Shown: one piece after another, positions 1 through 11,661 of the stretch
How the letters are laid out: each line of letters opens with the position of its first letter
How positions within the stretch are numbered: the stretch's first letter is position 1
Origin: Megachile rotundata
Lineage: Eukaryota > Arthropoda > Insecta > Hymenoptera > Megachilidae
Direction: 5' to 3'
NCBI RefSeq assembly: GCF_050947335.1
Contig: NW_027473826.1
Coordinates: forward strand, 62,001 to 126,000
Length of the DNA: 64,000 nucleotides
The notes under the pieces: model-generated
The model's database searches: none
Told to the model about the DNA's origin: nothing
The model's input: the letters and a program-made list of their open reading frames with translations, nothing else
Translations under genes and position numbers: made by a program

Positions 1-250
1 TGAGTTAGATTGATAATAATAAGAGTAATAACTACAGTAATTGTCGTTCTCTCAATCATATAAGCATAATATGGCTAATAATATGAGTCAGATTGATAAT
101 AATAAGAGTAATGAGTATAGTATTTGTCGTTCTATCGATCATATAAGCATAATATGCCTAATAATACGAGTTGGATTGATAATAATAAGCGTAATAAGTA
201 GAGTAATTGTCGTTCTACCGATCATTTAAGCATAATATGGCTAATAATAT

Positions 251-416
251 GAGTTAGATTGATAATAATAACAGTAATAAGTATAGTAATTGTCGTTCTA
301 TCGATAATATAAGCATAATATGGCTAATAATATGAGTTAGATTGATAATACTAAGAGTAGTGAGTATAGTAATTGTCGTTCTATCGATCATATAAGCATA
401 ATATGGCTAATAATAT
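251..416. repeat. Example of the 166-bp dimer (TATCGATA unit + 'actaag' unit)
   Basis: Bases 251-333 are a unit of the family marked by 'aacagtaataag' (g to c at unit position 22) together with 'tatcgataatat' (c to a at position 56). Bases 334-416 are a unit marked by 'gataatactaagagtagtg'. The two families follow one another repeatedly along the array, for example near 3830-3990, 9630-9780, 13280-13440 and 62400-62560. Sometimes the first unit is doubled, as near 2410-2630 and 4230-4460. The pair is the commonest higher-order combination I see. At 166 bp it is close to the length of DNA in a chromatosome, but that functional reading is inference. Confidence 0.8.
299..306. other. TATCGATA palindrome, first exemplar
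   Basis: The substitution that defines this unit family turns the standard 'tatcgatcat' into 'tatcgataat'. This creates a perfect 8-bp palindrome and destroys the overlapping GATC. The same octamer recurs in every unit of the family across the window. In Drosophila, TATCGATA is the DRE element bound by DREF, and BEAF-32 binds clusters of CGATA. Whether the host has such proteins is unknown. The site is listed because it is the strongest recurrent palindrome created by a family-defining change. Confidence 0.6.
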
Positions 417-748
417 GAGTTAGATTGATAATACTAAGAGTAGTGATTATAGTAATTCTCGTTCTATCGATCATATAAGCATAATATGGCTAATAATATG
501 AGTTAGATTGATAATAATAACAGTAATAAGTATAGTAATTGTCGTTCTATCGATAATATAAGCATAATATGGTTAATAATATGAGTTAGATTGATAATAA
601 TAAGAGTAATAAGTATAGTATTTGTCGTTCTATCGATCATATAAGCATAATATGGCTAATAATATGAGTTAGATTGATAATAATAAGAGTAATAAGTATA
701 GTAATTGTCGTTCTATCGATCATTTGAGCATGATATGGCTAATAATAT

Positions 749-828
749 GAGTTAGATTGATAATAATAACAGTAATAGGTATTGTAATTGTTCTATCGAT
801 AATATAAGCATAATATGGCTAATAATAT
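749..828. repeat. Only 80-bp unit (3-base deletion)
   Basis: This unit reads 'aattgttctatcg' where its neighbours read 'aattgtcgttctatcg', so three bases are missing. It also has 'ggtattgtaa' in place of 'agtatagtaa'. It belongs to the TATCGATA family. I saw no other unit with this deletion, so it looks like a private mutation that has not spread. Confidence 0.9.
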
Positions 829-1465
829 GAGTTAGATTGATAATACTAAGAGTAGTGAGTATAGTAATTCTCGTTCTATCGATCATATAAGCATAATGTG
901 GCTAATAATATGAGTTAGATTGATAACAATAAGAGTAACAAGTTTAGTAATTGTCGTTCTATCGATCATATAAGCATAATATGGCTAATAATATGAGTTA
1001 GATTGATAATACTAAGAGTAGTGAGTATAGTAATTCTCGTTCTATCGATCATATAAGCATAATATGGCTAATAATATGAGTTAGATTGATAATAATAAGA
1101 GTAATGAGTATAGAAATTGTAGTTCTAACGATCATTTAAGCATAATATGGCTAATAATATGAGTTAGATTGATAATAATAAGAGTAATAAGTATAGTATT
1201 TGTCGTTCTATCGATCATATAAGCATAATATGGCTAACAATACGAGTTAGATTGATAATAATAAGAGTAATAAATACAGTAATTGTCGTTCTATCGATCA
1301 TATAAGCATAATAAGGCTAATAATATGAGTTAGAGTGATAATACTAAGAGTAGTGAGTATAGTAATTCTCATTCTATCGATCATATAAGCATAATATGGC
1401 TAATAATACGAGTTAGATTGATAATAATAAGAGTAATAAGTATAGTAATGGTCGTTCTATCGATC
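791..1465. repeat. Older duplicated block, copy 1 (offset 5891)
   Basis: The unit order and rare variants here ('taacaagtttag', 'ttgtagttctaacg', 'aataaatacag', 'taatggtcg') recur at 6682-7356, offset 5891 bp. That is 71 units minus the two one-base deletions lying between. Part of the block (about 1222-1790) recurs again at 13585-14153, offset 12363. The copies are dispersed rather than adjacent, which points to older exchange followed by rearrangement. Confidence 0.8.
1327..1409. repeat. Exemplar of the 'attctcattc' unit family
   Basis: The family is marked by 'gagttagagtgataatac' (t to g at unit position 9) linked to 'agtaattctcattc'. It is frequently preceded by a unit ending 'ataaggctaat'. 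It is related to the 'actaagagtagtg' family and differs from it by the 'gagtg' change and by loss of the CpG in 'ctcg' (to 'ctca'). Further copies lie near 3730, 7220, 8380, 11530, 13200, 18590, 21240, 41820, 53520 and 61240. A subfamily with 'gtgagtaaag' is common between 4.5 and 47 kb. Confidence 0.85.
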
Positions 1466-1492
1466 ATTTAAGCATAATATGGCTAATAATAT

Positions 1493-1575
1493 GAGTTAGA
1501 TTGATAATAATAAGAGTAATGAGTATAGTAATTGTAGTTCTATCGATCATATCTGCATAATATTGTTAATAATAT
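1493..1575. repeat. Exemplar of the 'gtaatgag ... ttgtagttc' unit family
   Basis: The family combines 'gagtaatgagta' with 'aattgtagttctatcgatc', followed by one of three endings: 'catatctgcat', 'catttaagcat' or 'ccatttaagcat'. The change 'gtcg' to 'gtag' removes one of the two CpGs. The 'catatctgcat' ending is normally followed by 'atggttaat' rather than 'atggctaat', so at least three separate positions are inherited together. In the right part of the window the ending becomes 'catatcggcat' (near 53240, 53650, 56720, 60380 and 63780). Confidence 0.8.
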
Positions 1576-3069
1576 GAGTTAGATTGATAATAATAAGAGT
1601 AATAAGTATAGTAATTGTCGTTCTATCGATCATATCTGCATAATATGGTTAATAATATGAGTTAGATTGATAATAGTGAGTGTAATAAGTATAGTGAATG
1701 TCGTTCTATCGATAATATCAGCATAATATGGGTAATAATATGAGTTCGATTGACAATAATAAGCGTAATAAGTATAGTAATTGTCGTTCTATCGATCATT
1801 TAAGCATAATATGGCTAATAATATGAGTTAGATTGATAATAATAAGAGTAATAACTACAGTAATTGTCGTTCTCTCAATCATATAAGCATAATATGGCTA
1901 ATAATATGAGTTAGATTGATAATAATAAGAGTAATGAGTATAGTATTTGTCGTTCTATCGATCATATAAGCATAATATGCCTAATAATACGAGTTGGATT
2001 GATAATAATAAGCGTAATAAGTATAGTAATTGTCGTTCTACCGATCATTTAAGCATAATATGGCTAATAATATGAGTTAGATTGATAATAATAACAGTAA
2101 TAAGTATAGTAATTGTCGTTCTATCGATAATATAAGCATAATATGGCTAATAATATGAGTTAGATTGATAATACTAAGAGTAGTGAGTATAGTAATTGTC
2201 GTTCTATCGATCATATAAGCATAATATGCCTAATAATACGAGTTAGATTGATAATTATAAGCGTAATAAGTATAGTAATTGTCGTTCTATCGATCATATA
2301 AGCATAATATGCCTAATAATACGAGTTAGATTGATAATAATAAGCGTAATAAGTATAGTAATTGTCGTTCTACCGATCATTTAAGCATAATATGGCTAAT
2401 AATATGAGTTAGATTGATAATAATAACAGTAATAAGTATAGTAATTGTCGTCCTATCGATAATATAAGCATAATATGGCTAATAATATGAGTTAGATTGA
2501 TAATAATAACAGTAATAAGTATAGTAATTGTCGTTCTATCGATAATATAAGCATAATATGGCTAATAATATGAGTTAGATTGATAATACTAAGAGTAGTG
2601 AGTATAGTAATTCTCGTTCTATCGATCATATAAGCATAATAAGGCTAATAATATGAGTTAGAGTGATAATACTAAGAGTAGTGAGTAAAGTAATTCTCAT
2701 TCTATCGATCATATAAGCATAATATGGCTAATAATATGAGTTAGATTGATAATAATAAGAGTAATGGGTATAGCAATTGTAGTTCTATCGATCATATCTG
2801 CATAATATGGTTAATAATATGAGTTAGATTCATAATAATAAGAGTAATAAGTATAGTAATTGTCGTTCTATCGATCATATAAGCATAATATGGCCAATAA
2901 TATGAGTTAGATTGATAATACTAAGAGTAGTGAGTATAGTAATTCTCGTTCTATCGATCATATAAGCATAATATGGCTAATAATATGAGTTAGATTGATA
3001 ATAATAAGAGTAATGAGTGTAGTAATTGTAGTTCTATCGACCATTTAAGCATAATATGGCTAATAATAT

Positions 3070-3151
3070 GAGTCAGATTGATAATAATAACAGTAATAAG
3101 TATAGTAATTGTCGTTCTATCGATAATATAAGCATAAAGAGCTAATAATAT
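3070..3151. repeat. Exemplar 82-bp unit with one-base deletion ('cataaagagc')
   Basis: The standard 'gcataatatggc' becomes 'gcataaagagc' or 'gcataaagggc', one base shorter. I located twenty such units, with the motif starting at 3133, 5041, 7945, 9770, 15164, 17736, 18150, 20307, 24954, 26281, 31841, 33168, 37649, 37897, 39639, 43955, 45282, 47605, 47853 and 49595. The next unit nearly always starts 'gagttagatttataataa' and usually carries 'catgtaagcacaatatgg', so the two units travel as a block. None was found right of 49.6 kb. Confidence 0.92.
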
Positions 3152-3378
3152 GAGTTAGATTTATAATAATAAGAGTAATAAGTATAGTAACTGTCGTTCT
3201 ATCGATCATGTAAGCACAATATGGCTAATAATATGAGTTAGATTGATAATAATAAGAGTAATGGGTATAGTAATTGTAGTTCTATCGATCATATCTGCAT
3301 AATATGGTTAATAATATGAGTTAGATTCATAATAATAAGAGTAATAAGTATAGTAATTGTCGTTCTATCGATCATATA

Positions 3379-4705
3379 AGCATAATATGGCCAATAATAT
3401 GAGTTAGATTGATAATACTAAGAGTAGTGAGTATAGTAGTTCTCGTTCTATCGATCATATAAGCATAATATGGCTAATAATATGAGTTAGATTGATAATA
3501 CTAAGAGTAGTGAGTATAGTAATTCTCGTTCTATCGATCATATAAGCATAATATGGCTAATAATATGAGTTAGATTGATAATAATAAGCGTAATAAGTAT
3601 AGTAATTGTCGTTCTATCGATCATTTAAGCATAATATGGCTAATAATATGAGTTAGATTGTTAATAATAAGAGTAATAACTACAGTAATTGTCGTTCTCT
3701 CGATCATATAAGCATAATATGGCTAATAATATGAGTTAGAGTGATAATACTAAGAGTAGTGAGAATAGTAATTCTCATTCTATCGATCATATAAGCATAA
3801 TATGGCTAATAATATGAGTTAGATTGATAATAATAACAGTAATAAGTATAGTAATTGTCGTTCTATCGATAATATAAGCATAATATGGCTAATAATATGA
3901 GTTAGATTGATTATACTAAGAGTAGTGAGTATAGTAATTCTCGTTCTATCGATCATACAAGCATAATATGGCTAATAATATGAGTTAGATTGATAATAAT
4001 AAGAGTAATGAGTATAGTAATTGTAGTTCTATCGACCACTTAAGCATAATATGGCTAATAATATGAGTCAGATTGATAATAATAACAGTAATAAGTATAG
4101 TAATTGTAGTTCTATCGATAATATAAGCATAATATGGCTAATAATATGAGTTAGATTGATAATAATAAGAGTAATAAGTATAGTAATTGTCGTTCTATCG
4201 ATCATTTAAGCATAATATGGCTAATAATATGAGTCAGATTGATAATAATAACAGCAATAAGTATAGTAATTGTCGTTCTATCGATAATATAAGCATAATA
4301 TGGCTAATAATATGAGTTAGATTGATAATAATAACAGTAATAAGTATAGTAATTGTCGTTCTATCGATAATATAAGCATAATATGGCTAATAATATGAGT
4401 TAGATTGATAATACTAAGAGTAGTGAGTATAGTAATTGTCGTTCTATCGATCATATAAGCATAATATGCCTAATAATACGAGTTAGATTGATAATAATAA
4501 GCGTAATAAGTATAGTAATTGTCGTTCTATCGATCATATAAGCATAATATGCCTAATAATACGAGTTAGAGTGATAATACTAAGAGTAGTGAGTAAAGTA
4601 ATTCTCATTCTATCGATCATATAAGCATAATATGGCTAATAATATGAGTTAGATTGATAATAATAAGAGTAATGGGTATAGTAATTGTAGTTCTATCGAT
4701 CATAT
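3379..4705. repeat. Duplicated block, copy 1 (offset 4646)
   Basis: Sixteen units here recur in the same order at 8025-9351. The offset of 4646 bp is 56 units minus two one-base deletions. Shared rare markers are 'gattgttaataataag', 'gtgagaatag', 'gattgattatac' and 'aacagcaataag'. A few single-base differences are visible, for example 'tatagtagttc' against 'tatagtaattc' and 'tatagtaattg' against 'tatatcaattg'. An adjoining stretch, 2730-3190, matches 7542-8002 at a different offset (4812), so at least two events are overlaid. Confidence 0.8.
4480..4562. repeat. Exemplar of the 'gcgtaataag' / 'tacgag' unit family
   Basis: This family starts 'cgagttagattgataataat' after a preceding 'atgcctaataata', where other units have 'atggctaataatatgag'. 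It then has 'aataagcgtaataag'. It carries two extra CpGs ('tacgag' and 'agcgta') compared with the commonest units. It is frequent in the left and middle of the window. The 'tacgag' start without 'gcg' is common in the right part. Confidence 0.8.
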
Positions 4706-5391
4706 CTGCATAATATGGTTAATAATATGAGTTAGATTCATAATAATAAGAGTAATAAGTATAGTAATTGTCGTTCTATCGATAATATGAGCATAATATG
4801 GCTAATAATATGAGTTAGATTGATAATACTAAGAGTAGTGAGTATAGTAATTCTCGTTCTATCGATCATATAAGCATAATATGGCTAATAATATGAGTTA
4901 GATTGATAATAATAAGAGTAATGAGTGTAGTAATTGTAGTTCTATCGACCATTTAAGCATAATATGGCTAATAATATGAGTCAGATTGATAATAATAACA
5001 GTAATAAGTATAGTAATTGTCGTTCTATCGATAATATAAGCATAAAGAGCTAATAATATGAGTTAGATTTATAATAATAAGAGTAATAAGTATAGTAACT
5101 GTCGTTCTATCGATCATGTAAGCACAATATGGCTAATAATATGAGTTAGATTGATAATAATAAGAGTAATAAGTATAGTAATTGTCGTTCTATCGATCAT
5201 ATCTGCATAATATGGTTAATAATATGAGTTAGATTGATAATAATAAGAGTAATAAGTATAGTAATTGTCGTTATATCGATCATATAACCATAATATGGCT
5301 AATAGCATGAGTTGGATTGATAATAATAAGAGTAATGAGTATAGTAATTGTAGTTCTATCGATCATATCTGCATAATATGGTTAATAATAT

Positions 5392-5474
5392 GAGTTAGAT
5401 TGATAATAGTGAGTGCAATAAATATAGTAATTGATGTTCTATCGCTCATATTAGCACAATATGGCTAATAATAT
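5392..5474. repeat. Exemplar of the most diverged unit family ('tgatgttc')
   Basis: The unit reads 'gataatagtgagtg' then 'aatatagtaattgatgttc' then 'tatcgctcatattagcaca'. It differs from the common unit at about ten positions and lacks the ATCGAT core. I located 16 copies. The 'gatg' motif starts at 5433, 5931, 10162, 15556, 25346, 26673, 28831, 32233, 33560, 35718, 38289, 40031, 44347, 45674, 48245 and 49987. These served as anchors for measuring the large duplications. No copy was found right of 50 kb. Confidence 0.9.
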
Positions 5475-6681
5475 GAGTTAGATTGATAATAATAACAGTA
5501 ATAAGTATAGTAATTGTCGTTCTATCGATAATATAAGCATAATATGGCTAATAATATGAGTTAGATTGATAATACTAAGAGTAGTGAGTATAGTAATTGT
5601 CGTTCTATCGATCATATAAGCATAATATGGTTAATAATATGAGTTAGATTGATAATAATAAGAGTAATAAGTATAGTATTTGTCGTTCTATCGATCATAT
5701 AAGCATAATATGGCTAATAATACGAGTTATAATGATAATAATAAGAGTAATAAGTATAGTAATTGTCGTTATATCGATCATATAACCATAATATGGCTAA
5801 TAGCATGAGTTGGATTGATAATAATAAGAGTAATGAGTATAGTAATTGTAGTTCTATCGATCATATCTGCATAATATGGTTAATAATATGAGTTAGATTG
5901 ATAATAGTGAGTGTAATAAATATAGTAATTGATGTTCTATCGCTCATATTAGCACAATATGGCTAATAATATGAGTTAGATTGATAATAATAACAGTAAT
6001 AAGTATAGTAATTGTCGTTCTATCGATCATATAAGCATAATATGGTTAATAATATGAGTTAGATTGATAATAATAAGAGTAATAAGTATAGTATTTGTCG
6101 TTCTATCGATCATATAAGCATAATATGGCTAATAATACGAGTTAGATTGATAATAATAAGAGTAATAAGTATAGAAATTGTCTTTCTATCGATCATTTAA
6201 GCATAATATGGCTAATAATATGAGTTAGATTGATAATAATAAGAGTAATAAGTATAGTAATTGTCGTTCTATCGATCATATCTGCATAATATGGTTAATA
6301 ATATGAGTTAGATTGATAATAGTGAGTGTAATAAGTATAGTGAATGTCGTTCTATCGATAATATCAGCATAATATGGGTAATAATATGAGTTCGATTGAC
6401 AATAATAAGCGTAATAAGTATAGTAATTGTCGTTCTATCGATCATTTAAGCATAATATGGCTAATAATATGAGTTAGATTGATAATAATAAGAGTAATAA
6501 CTACAGTAATTGTCGTTCTCTCAATCATATAAGCATAATATGGCTAATAATATGAGTTAGATTGATAATAATAAGAGTAATGAGTATAGTATTTGTCGTT
6601 CTATCGATCATATAAGCATAATATGCCTAATAATACGAGTTGGATTGATAATAATCAGCGTAATAAGTATAGTAATTGTCG

Positions 6682-7356
6682 TTCTATCGATAATATAAGC
6701 ATAATATGGCTAATAATATGAGTTAGATTGATAATACTAAGAGTAGTGAGTATAGTAATTCTCGTTCTATCGATCATATAAGCATAATGTGGCTAATAAT
6801 ATGAGTTAGATTGATAACAATAAGAGTAACAAGTTTAGTAATTGTCGTTCTATCGATCATATAAGCATAATATGGCTAATAATATGAGTTAGATTGATAA
6901 TACTAAGAGTAGTGAGTATAGTAATTCTCGTTCTATCGATCATATAAGCATAATATGGCTAATAATATGAGTTAGATTGATAATAATAAGAGTAATGAGT
7001 ATAGAAATTGTAGTTCTAACGATCATTTAAGCATAATATGGCTAATAATATGAGTTAGATTGATAATAATAAGAGTAATAAGTATAGTATTTGTCGTTCT
7101 ATCGATCATATAAGCATAATATGGCTAACAATACGAGTTAGATTGATAATAATAAGAGTAATAAATACAGTAATTGTCGTTCTATCGATCATATAAGCAT
7201 AATAAGGCTAATAATATGAGTTAGAGTGATAATACTAAGAGTAGTGAGTATAGTAATTCTCATTCTATCGATCATATAAGCATAATATGGCTAATAATAC
7301 GAGTTAGATTGATAATAATAAGAGTAATAAGTATAGTAATGGTCGTTCTATCGATC
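6682..7356. repeat. Older duplicated block, copy 2 (offset 5891)
   Basis: This matches 791-1465 through rare markers including 'taacaagtttag', 'ttgtagttctaacg' and 'aataaatacag'. At its right edge the copy leaves the common path: 'catatctgcat' replaces 'catttaagcat'. That edge marks a recombination junction inside a unit. Confidence 0.8.
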
Positions 7357-8024
7357 ATATCTGCATAATATGGTTAATAATATGAGTTAGATTGATAATA
7401 ATAAGAGTAATGAGTATAGTATTTGTCGTTCTATCGATCATATAAGCATAATATGCCTAATAATACGAGTTAGATTGATAATAATAAGCGTAATAAGTAT
7501 AGTAATTGTCGTTCTACCGATCATTTAAGCATAATATGGCTAATAATATGAGTTAGATTGATAATAATAAGAGTAATGGGTATAGCAATTGTAGTTCTAT
7601 CGATCATATCTGCATAATATGGTTAATAATATGAGTTAGATTCATAATAATAAGAGTAATAAGTATAGTAATTGTCGTTCTATCGATCATATAAGCATAA
7701 TATGGCCAATAATATGAGTTAGATTGATAATACTAAGAGTAGTGAGTATAGTAATTCTCGTTCTATCGATCATATAAGCATAATATGGCTAATAATATGA
7801 GTTAGATTGATAATAATAAGAGTAATGAGTGTAGTAATTGTAGTTCTATCGACCATTTAAGCATAATATGGCTAATAATATGAGTCAGATTGATAATAAT
7901 AACAGTAATAAGTATAGTAATTGTCGTTCTATCGATAATATAAGCATAAAGAGCTAATAATATGAGTTAGATTTATAATAATAAGAGTAATAAGTATAGT
8001 AATTGTCGTTCTATCGATCATTTA

Positions 8025-9351
8025 AGCATAATATGGCCAATAATATGAGTTAGATTGATAATACTAAGAGTAGTGAGTATAGTAATTCTCGTTCTATCGA
8101 TCATATAAGCATAATATGGCTAATAATATGAGTTAGATTGATAATACTAAGAGTAGTGAGTATAGTAATTCTCGTTCTATCGATCATATAAGCATAATAT
8201 GGCTAATAATATGAGTTAGATTGATAATAATAAGCGTAATAAGTATAGTAATTGTCGTTCTATCGATCATTTAAGCATAATATGGCTAATAATATGAGTT
8301 AGATTGTTAATAATAAGAGTAATAACTACAGTAATTGTCGTTCTCTCGATCATATAAGCATAATATGGCTAATAATATGAGTTAGAGTGATAATACTAAG
8401 AGTAGTGAGAATAGTAATTCTCATTCTATCGATCATATAAGCATAATATGGCTAATAATATGAGTTAGATTGATAATAATAACAGTAATAAGTATAGTAA
8501 TTGTCGTTCTATCGATAATATAAGCATAATATGGCTAATAATATGAGTTAGATTGATTATACTAAGAGTAGTGAGTATAGTAATTCTCGTTCTATCGATC
8601 ATACAAGCATAATATGGCTAATAATATGAGTTAGATTGATAATAATAAGAGTAATGAGTATAGTAATTGTAGTTCTATCGACCACTTAAGCATAATATGG
8701 CTAATAATATGAGTCAGATTGATAATAATAACAGTAATAAGTATAGTAATTGTAGTTCTATCGATAATATAAGCATAATATGGCTAATAATATGAGTTAG
8801 ATTGATAATAATAAGAGTAATAAGTATAGTAATTGTCGTTCTATCGATCATTTAAGCATAATATGGCTAATAATATGAGTCAGATTGATAATAATAACAG
8901 CAATAAGTATAGTAATTGTCGTTCTATCGATAATATAAGCATAATATGGCTAATAATATGAGTTAGATTGATAATAATAACAGTAATAAGTATAGTAATT
9001 GTCGTTCTATCGATAATATAAGCATAATATGGCTAATAATATGAGTTAGATTGATAATACTAAGAGTAGTGAGTATATCAATTGTCGTTCTATCGATCAT
9101 ATAAGCATAATATGCCTAATAATACGAGTTAGATTGATAATAATAAGCGTAATAAGTATAGTAATTGTCGTTCTATCGATCATATAAGCATAATATGCCT
9201 AATAATACGAGTTAGAGTGATAATACTAAGAGTAGTGAGTAAAGTAATTCTCATTCTATCGATCATATAAGCATAATATGGCTAATAATATGAGTTAGAT
9301 TGATAATAATAAGAGTAATGGGTATAGTAATTGTAGTTCTATCGATCATAT
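8025..9351. repeat. Duplicated block, copy 2 (offset 4646)
   Basis: This matches 3379-4705 through shared rare variants. The right edge is a switch from 'catatctgcat' (copy 1) to 'catataagcat' (this copy) near 9352. The left edge is a switch from 'catataag' to 'catttaag' near 8024. Confidence 0.8.
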
Positions 9352-11661
9352 AAGCATAATATGGTTAATAATATGAGTTAGATTGATAATAATAAGAGTA
9401 ATAAGTATAGTATTTGTCGTTCTATCGATCATATAAGCATAATATGGCTAATAATACGAGTTATATTGATAATAATAAGAGTAATAAGTATAGTAATTGT
9501 CTTTCTATCGATCATTTAAGCATAATATGGCTAATAATATGAGTTAGATTGATAATAATAAGAGTAATAAGTATAGTAATTGTCGTTCTATCGATCATTT
9601 AAGCATAATATGGCTAATAATATGAGTTAGGTTGATAATAATAACAGTAATAAGTATAGTAATTGTCGTTCTATCGATAATATGAGCATAATATGGCTAA
9701 TAATATGAGTTAGATTGATAATACTAAGAGTAGTGAGTATAGTAATTCTCGTTCTATCGATCATATAAGCATAAAGAGCTAATAATATGAGTTAGATTTA
9801 TAATAATAAGTGTAATAAGTATAGTAACTGTCGTTCTATCGATCATGTAAGCACAATATGGCTAATAATATGAGTTAGATTGATAATAATAAGAGTAATA
9901 AGTATAGTAATTGTCGTTCTATCGATCATATCTGCATAATATGGTTAATAATATGAGTTAGATTGATAATAATAAGAGTAATAAGTATAGTAATTGTCGT
10001 TATATCGATCATATAACCATAATATGGCTAATAGCATGAGTTGGATTGATAATAATAAGAGTAATGAGTATAGTAATTGTAGTTCTATCGATCATATCTG
10101 CATAATATGGTTAATAATATGAGTTAGATTGATAATAGTGAGTGTAATAAATATAGTAATTGATGTTCCATCGCTCATATTAGCACAATATGGCTAATAA
10201 TATGAGTTAGATTGATAATAATAACAGTAATAAGTATAGTAATTGTCGTTCTATCGATCATATAAGCATAATATGGTTAATAATATGAGTTAGATTGATA
10301 ATAATAAGAGTAATAAGTATAGTATTTGTCGTTCTATCGATCATATAAGCATAATATGGCTAATAATACGAGTTAGATTGATAATAATAAGAGTAATAAG
10401 TATAGAAATTGTCTTTCTATCGATCATTTAAGCATAATATGGCTAATAATATGAGTTAGATTGATAATAATAAGAGTAATAAGTATAGTAATTGTCGTTC
10501 TATCGATCATATCTGCATAATATGGTTAATAATATGAGTTAGATTGATAATAGTGAGTGTAATAAGTATAGTGAATGTCGTTCTATCGATAATATCAGCA
10601 TAATATGGGTAATAATATGAGTTCGATTGACAATAATAAGCGTAATAAGTATAGTAATTGTCGTTCTATCGATCATTTAAGCATAATATGGCTAATAATA
10701 TGAGTTAGATTGATAATAATAAGAGTAATAACTACAGTAATTGTCGTTCTCTCAATCATATAAGCATAATATGGCTAATAATATGAGTTAGATTGATAAT
10801 AATAAGGGTAATGAGTATAGTATTTGTCGTTCTATCGATCATATAAGCATAATATGCCTAATAATACGAGTTGGATTGATAATAATCAGCGTAATAAGTA
10901 TAGTAATTGTCGTTCTACCGATCATTTAAGCATAATATGGCTAATAATATGAGTTAGATTGATAATAATAACAGTAATAATTATAGTAATTGTCGTTCTA
11001 TCGATAATATAAGCATAATATGGCTAATAATATGAGTTAGATTGATAATACTAAGAGTAGTGAGTATAGTAATTGTCGTTCTATCGATCATATAAGCATA
11101 ATATGGCTAATAATATGAGTTAGATTGATAATACTAAGAGTAGTGAGTATAGTAATTCTCGTTCTATCGATCATATAAGCATAATATGGCTAATAATATG
11201 AGTTAGATTGATAATAATAAGAGTAATGAGTATGGTAATTGTAGTTCTATCGATCATTTAAGCATAATATGGCTAATAATATGAGTTAGATTGATAATAA
11301 TAACAGTAATAAGTATAGTAATTGTCGTTCTATCGATAATATAACCATAATATGGCTAGTAATATGAGTTAGATTGATAATACTAAGAGTAGTGAGTATA
11401 GAAATTCTCGTTCTATCGATCATATAAGCATAATATGGCTAATAATATGAGTTAGATTGATAATAATAAGAGTAATAACTACAGTAATTGTCGTTCTATC
11501 GATCATATAAGCATAATAAGACTAATAATATGAGTTAGAGTGATAATACTAAGAGTAGTGAGTATAGTAATTCTCATTCTATCGATCATATAAGCATAAT
11601 ATGGCTAATAATATGAGTTAGATTCATAATAATAAGAGTAATAAGTATAGTAATTGTCGTT

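Noticed and set aside
59..75. Hairpin formed by 'catat' and 'atatg' around 'aagcata' as a regulatory structure
   Set aside because: The stem is only five A/T-rich pairs, and many families mutate one arm ('catttaag', 'catatctg', 'catagaag') with no compensating change in the other arm.
41..229. Open reading frame of 62 codons on the + strand
   Set aside because: It spans just over two satellite units and exists only because single substitutions remove the usual stops. The product is low-complexity (I, S, N, R), with no domain and no start context. Frames rotate every unit, so no longer frame survives.
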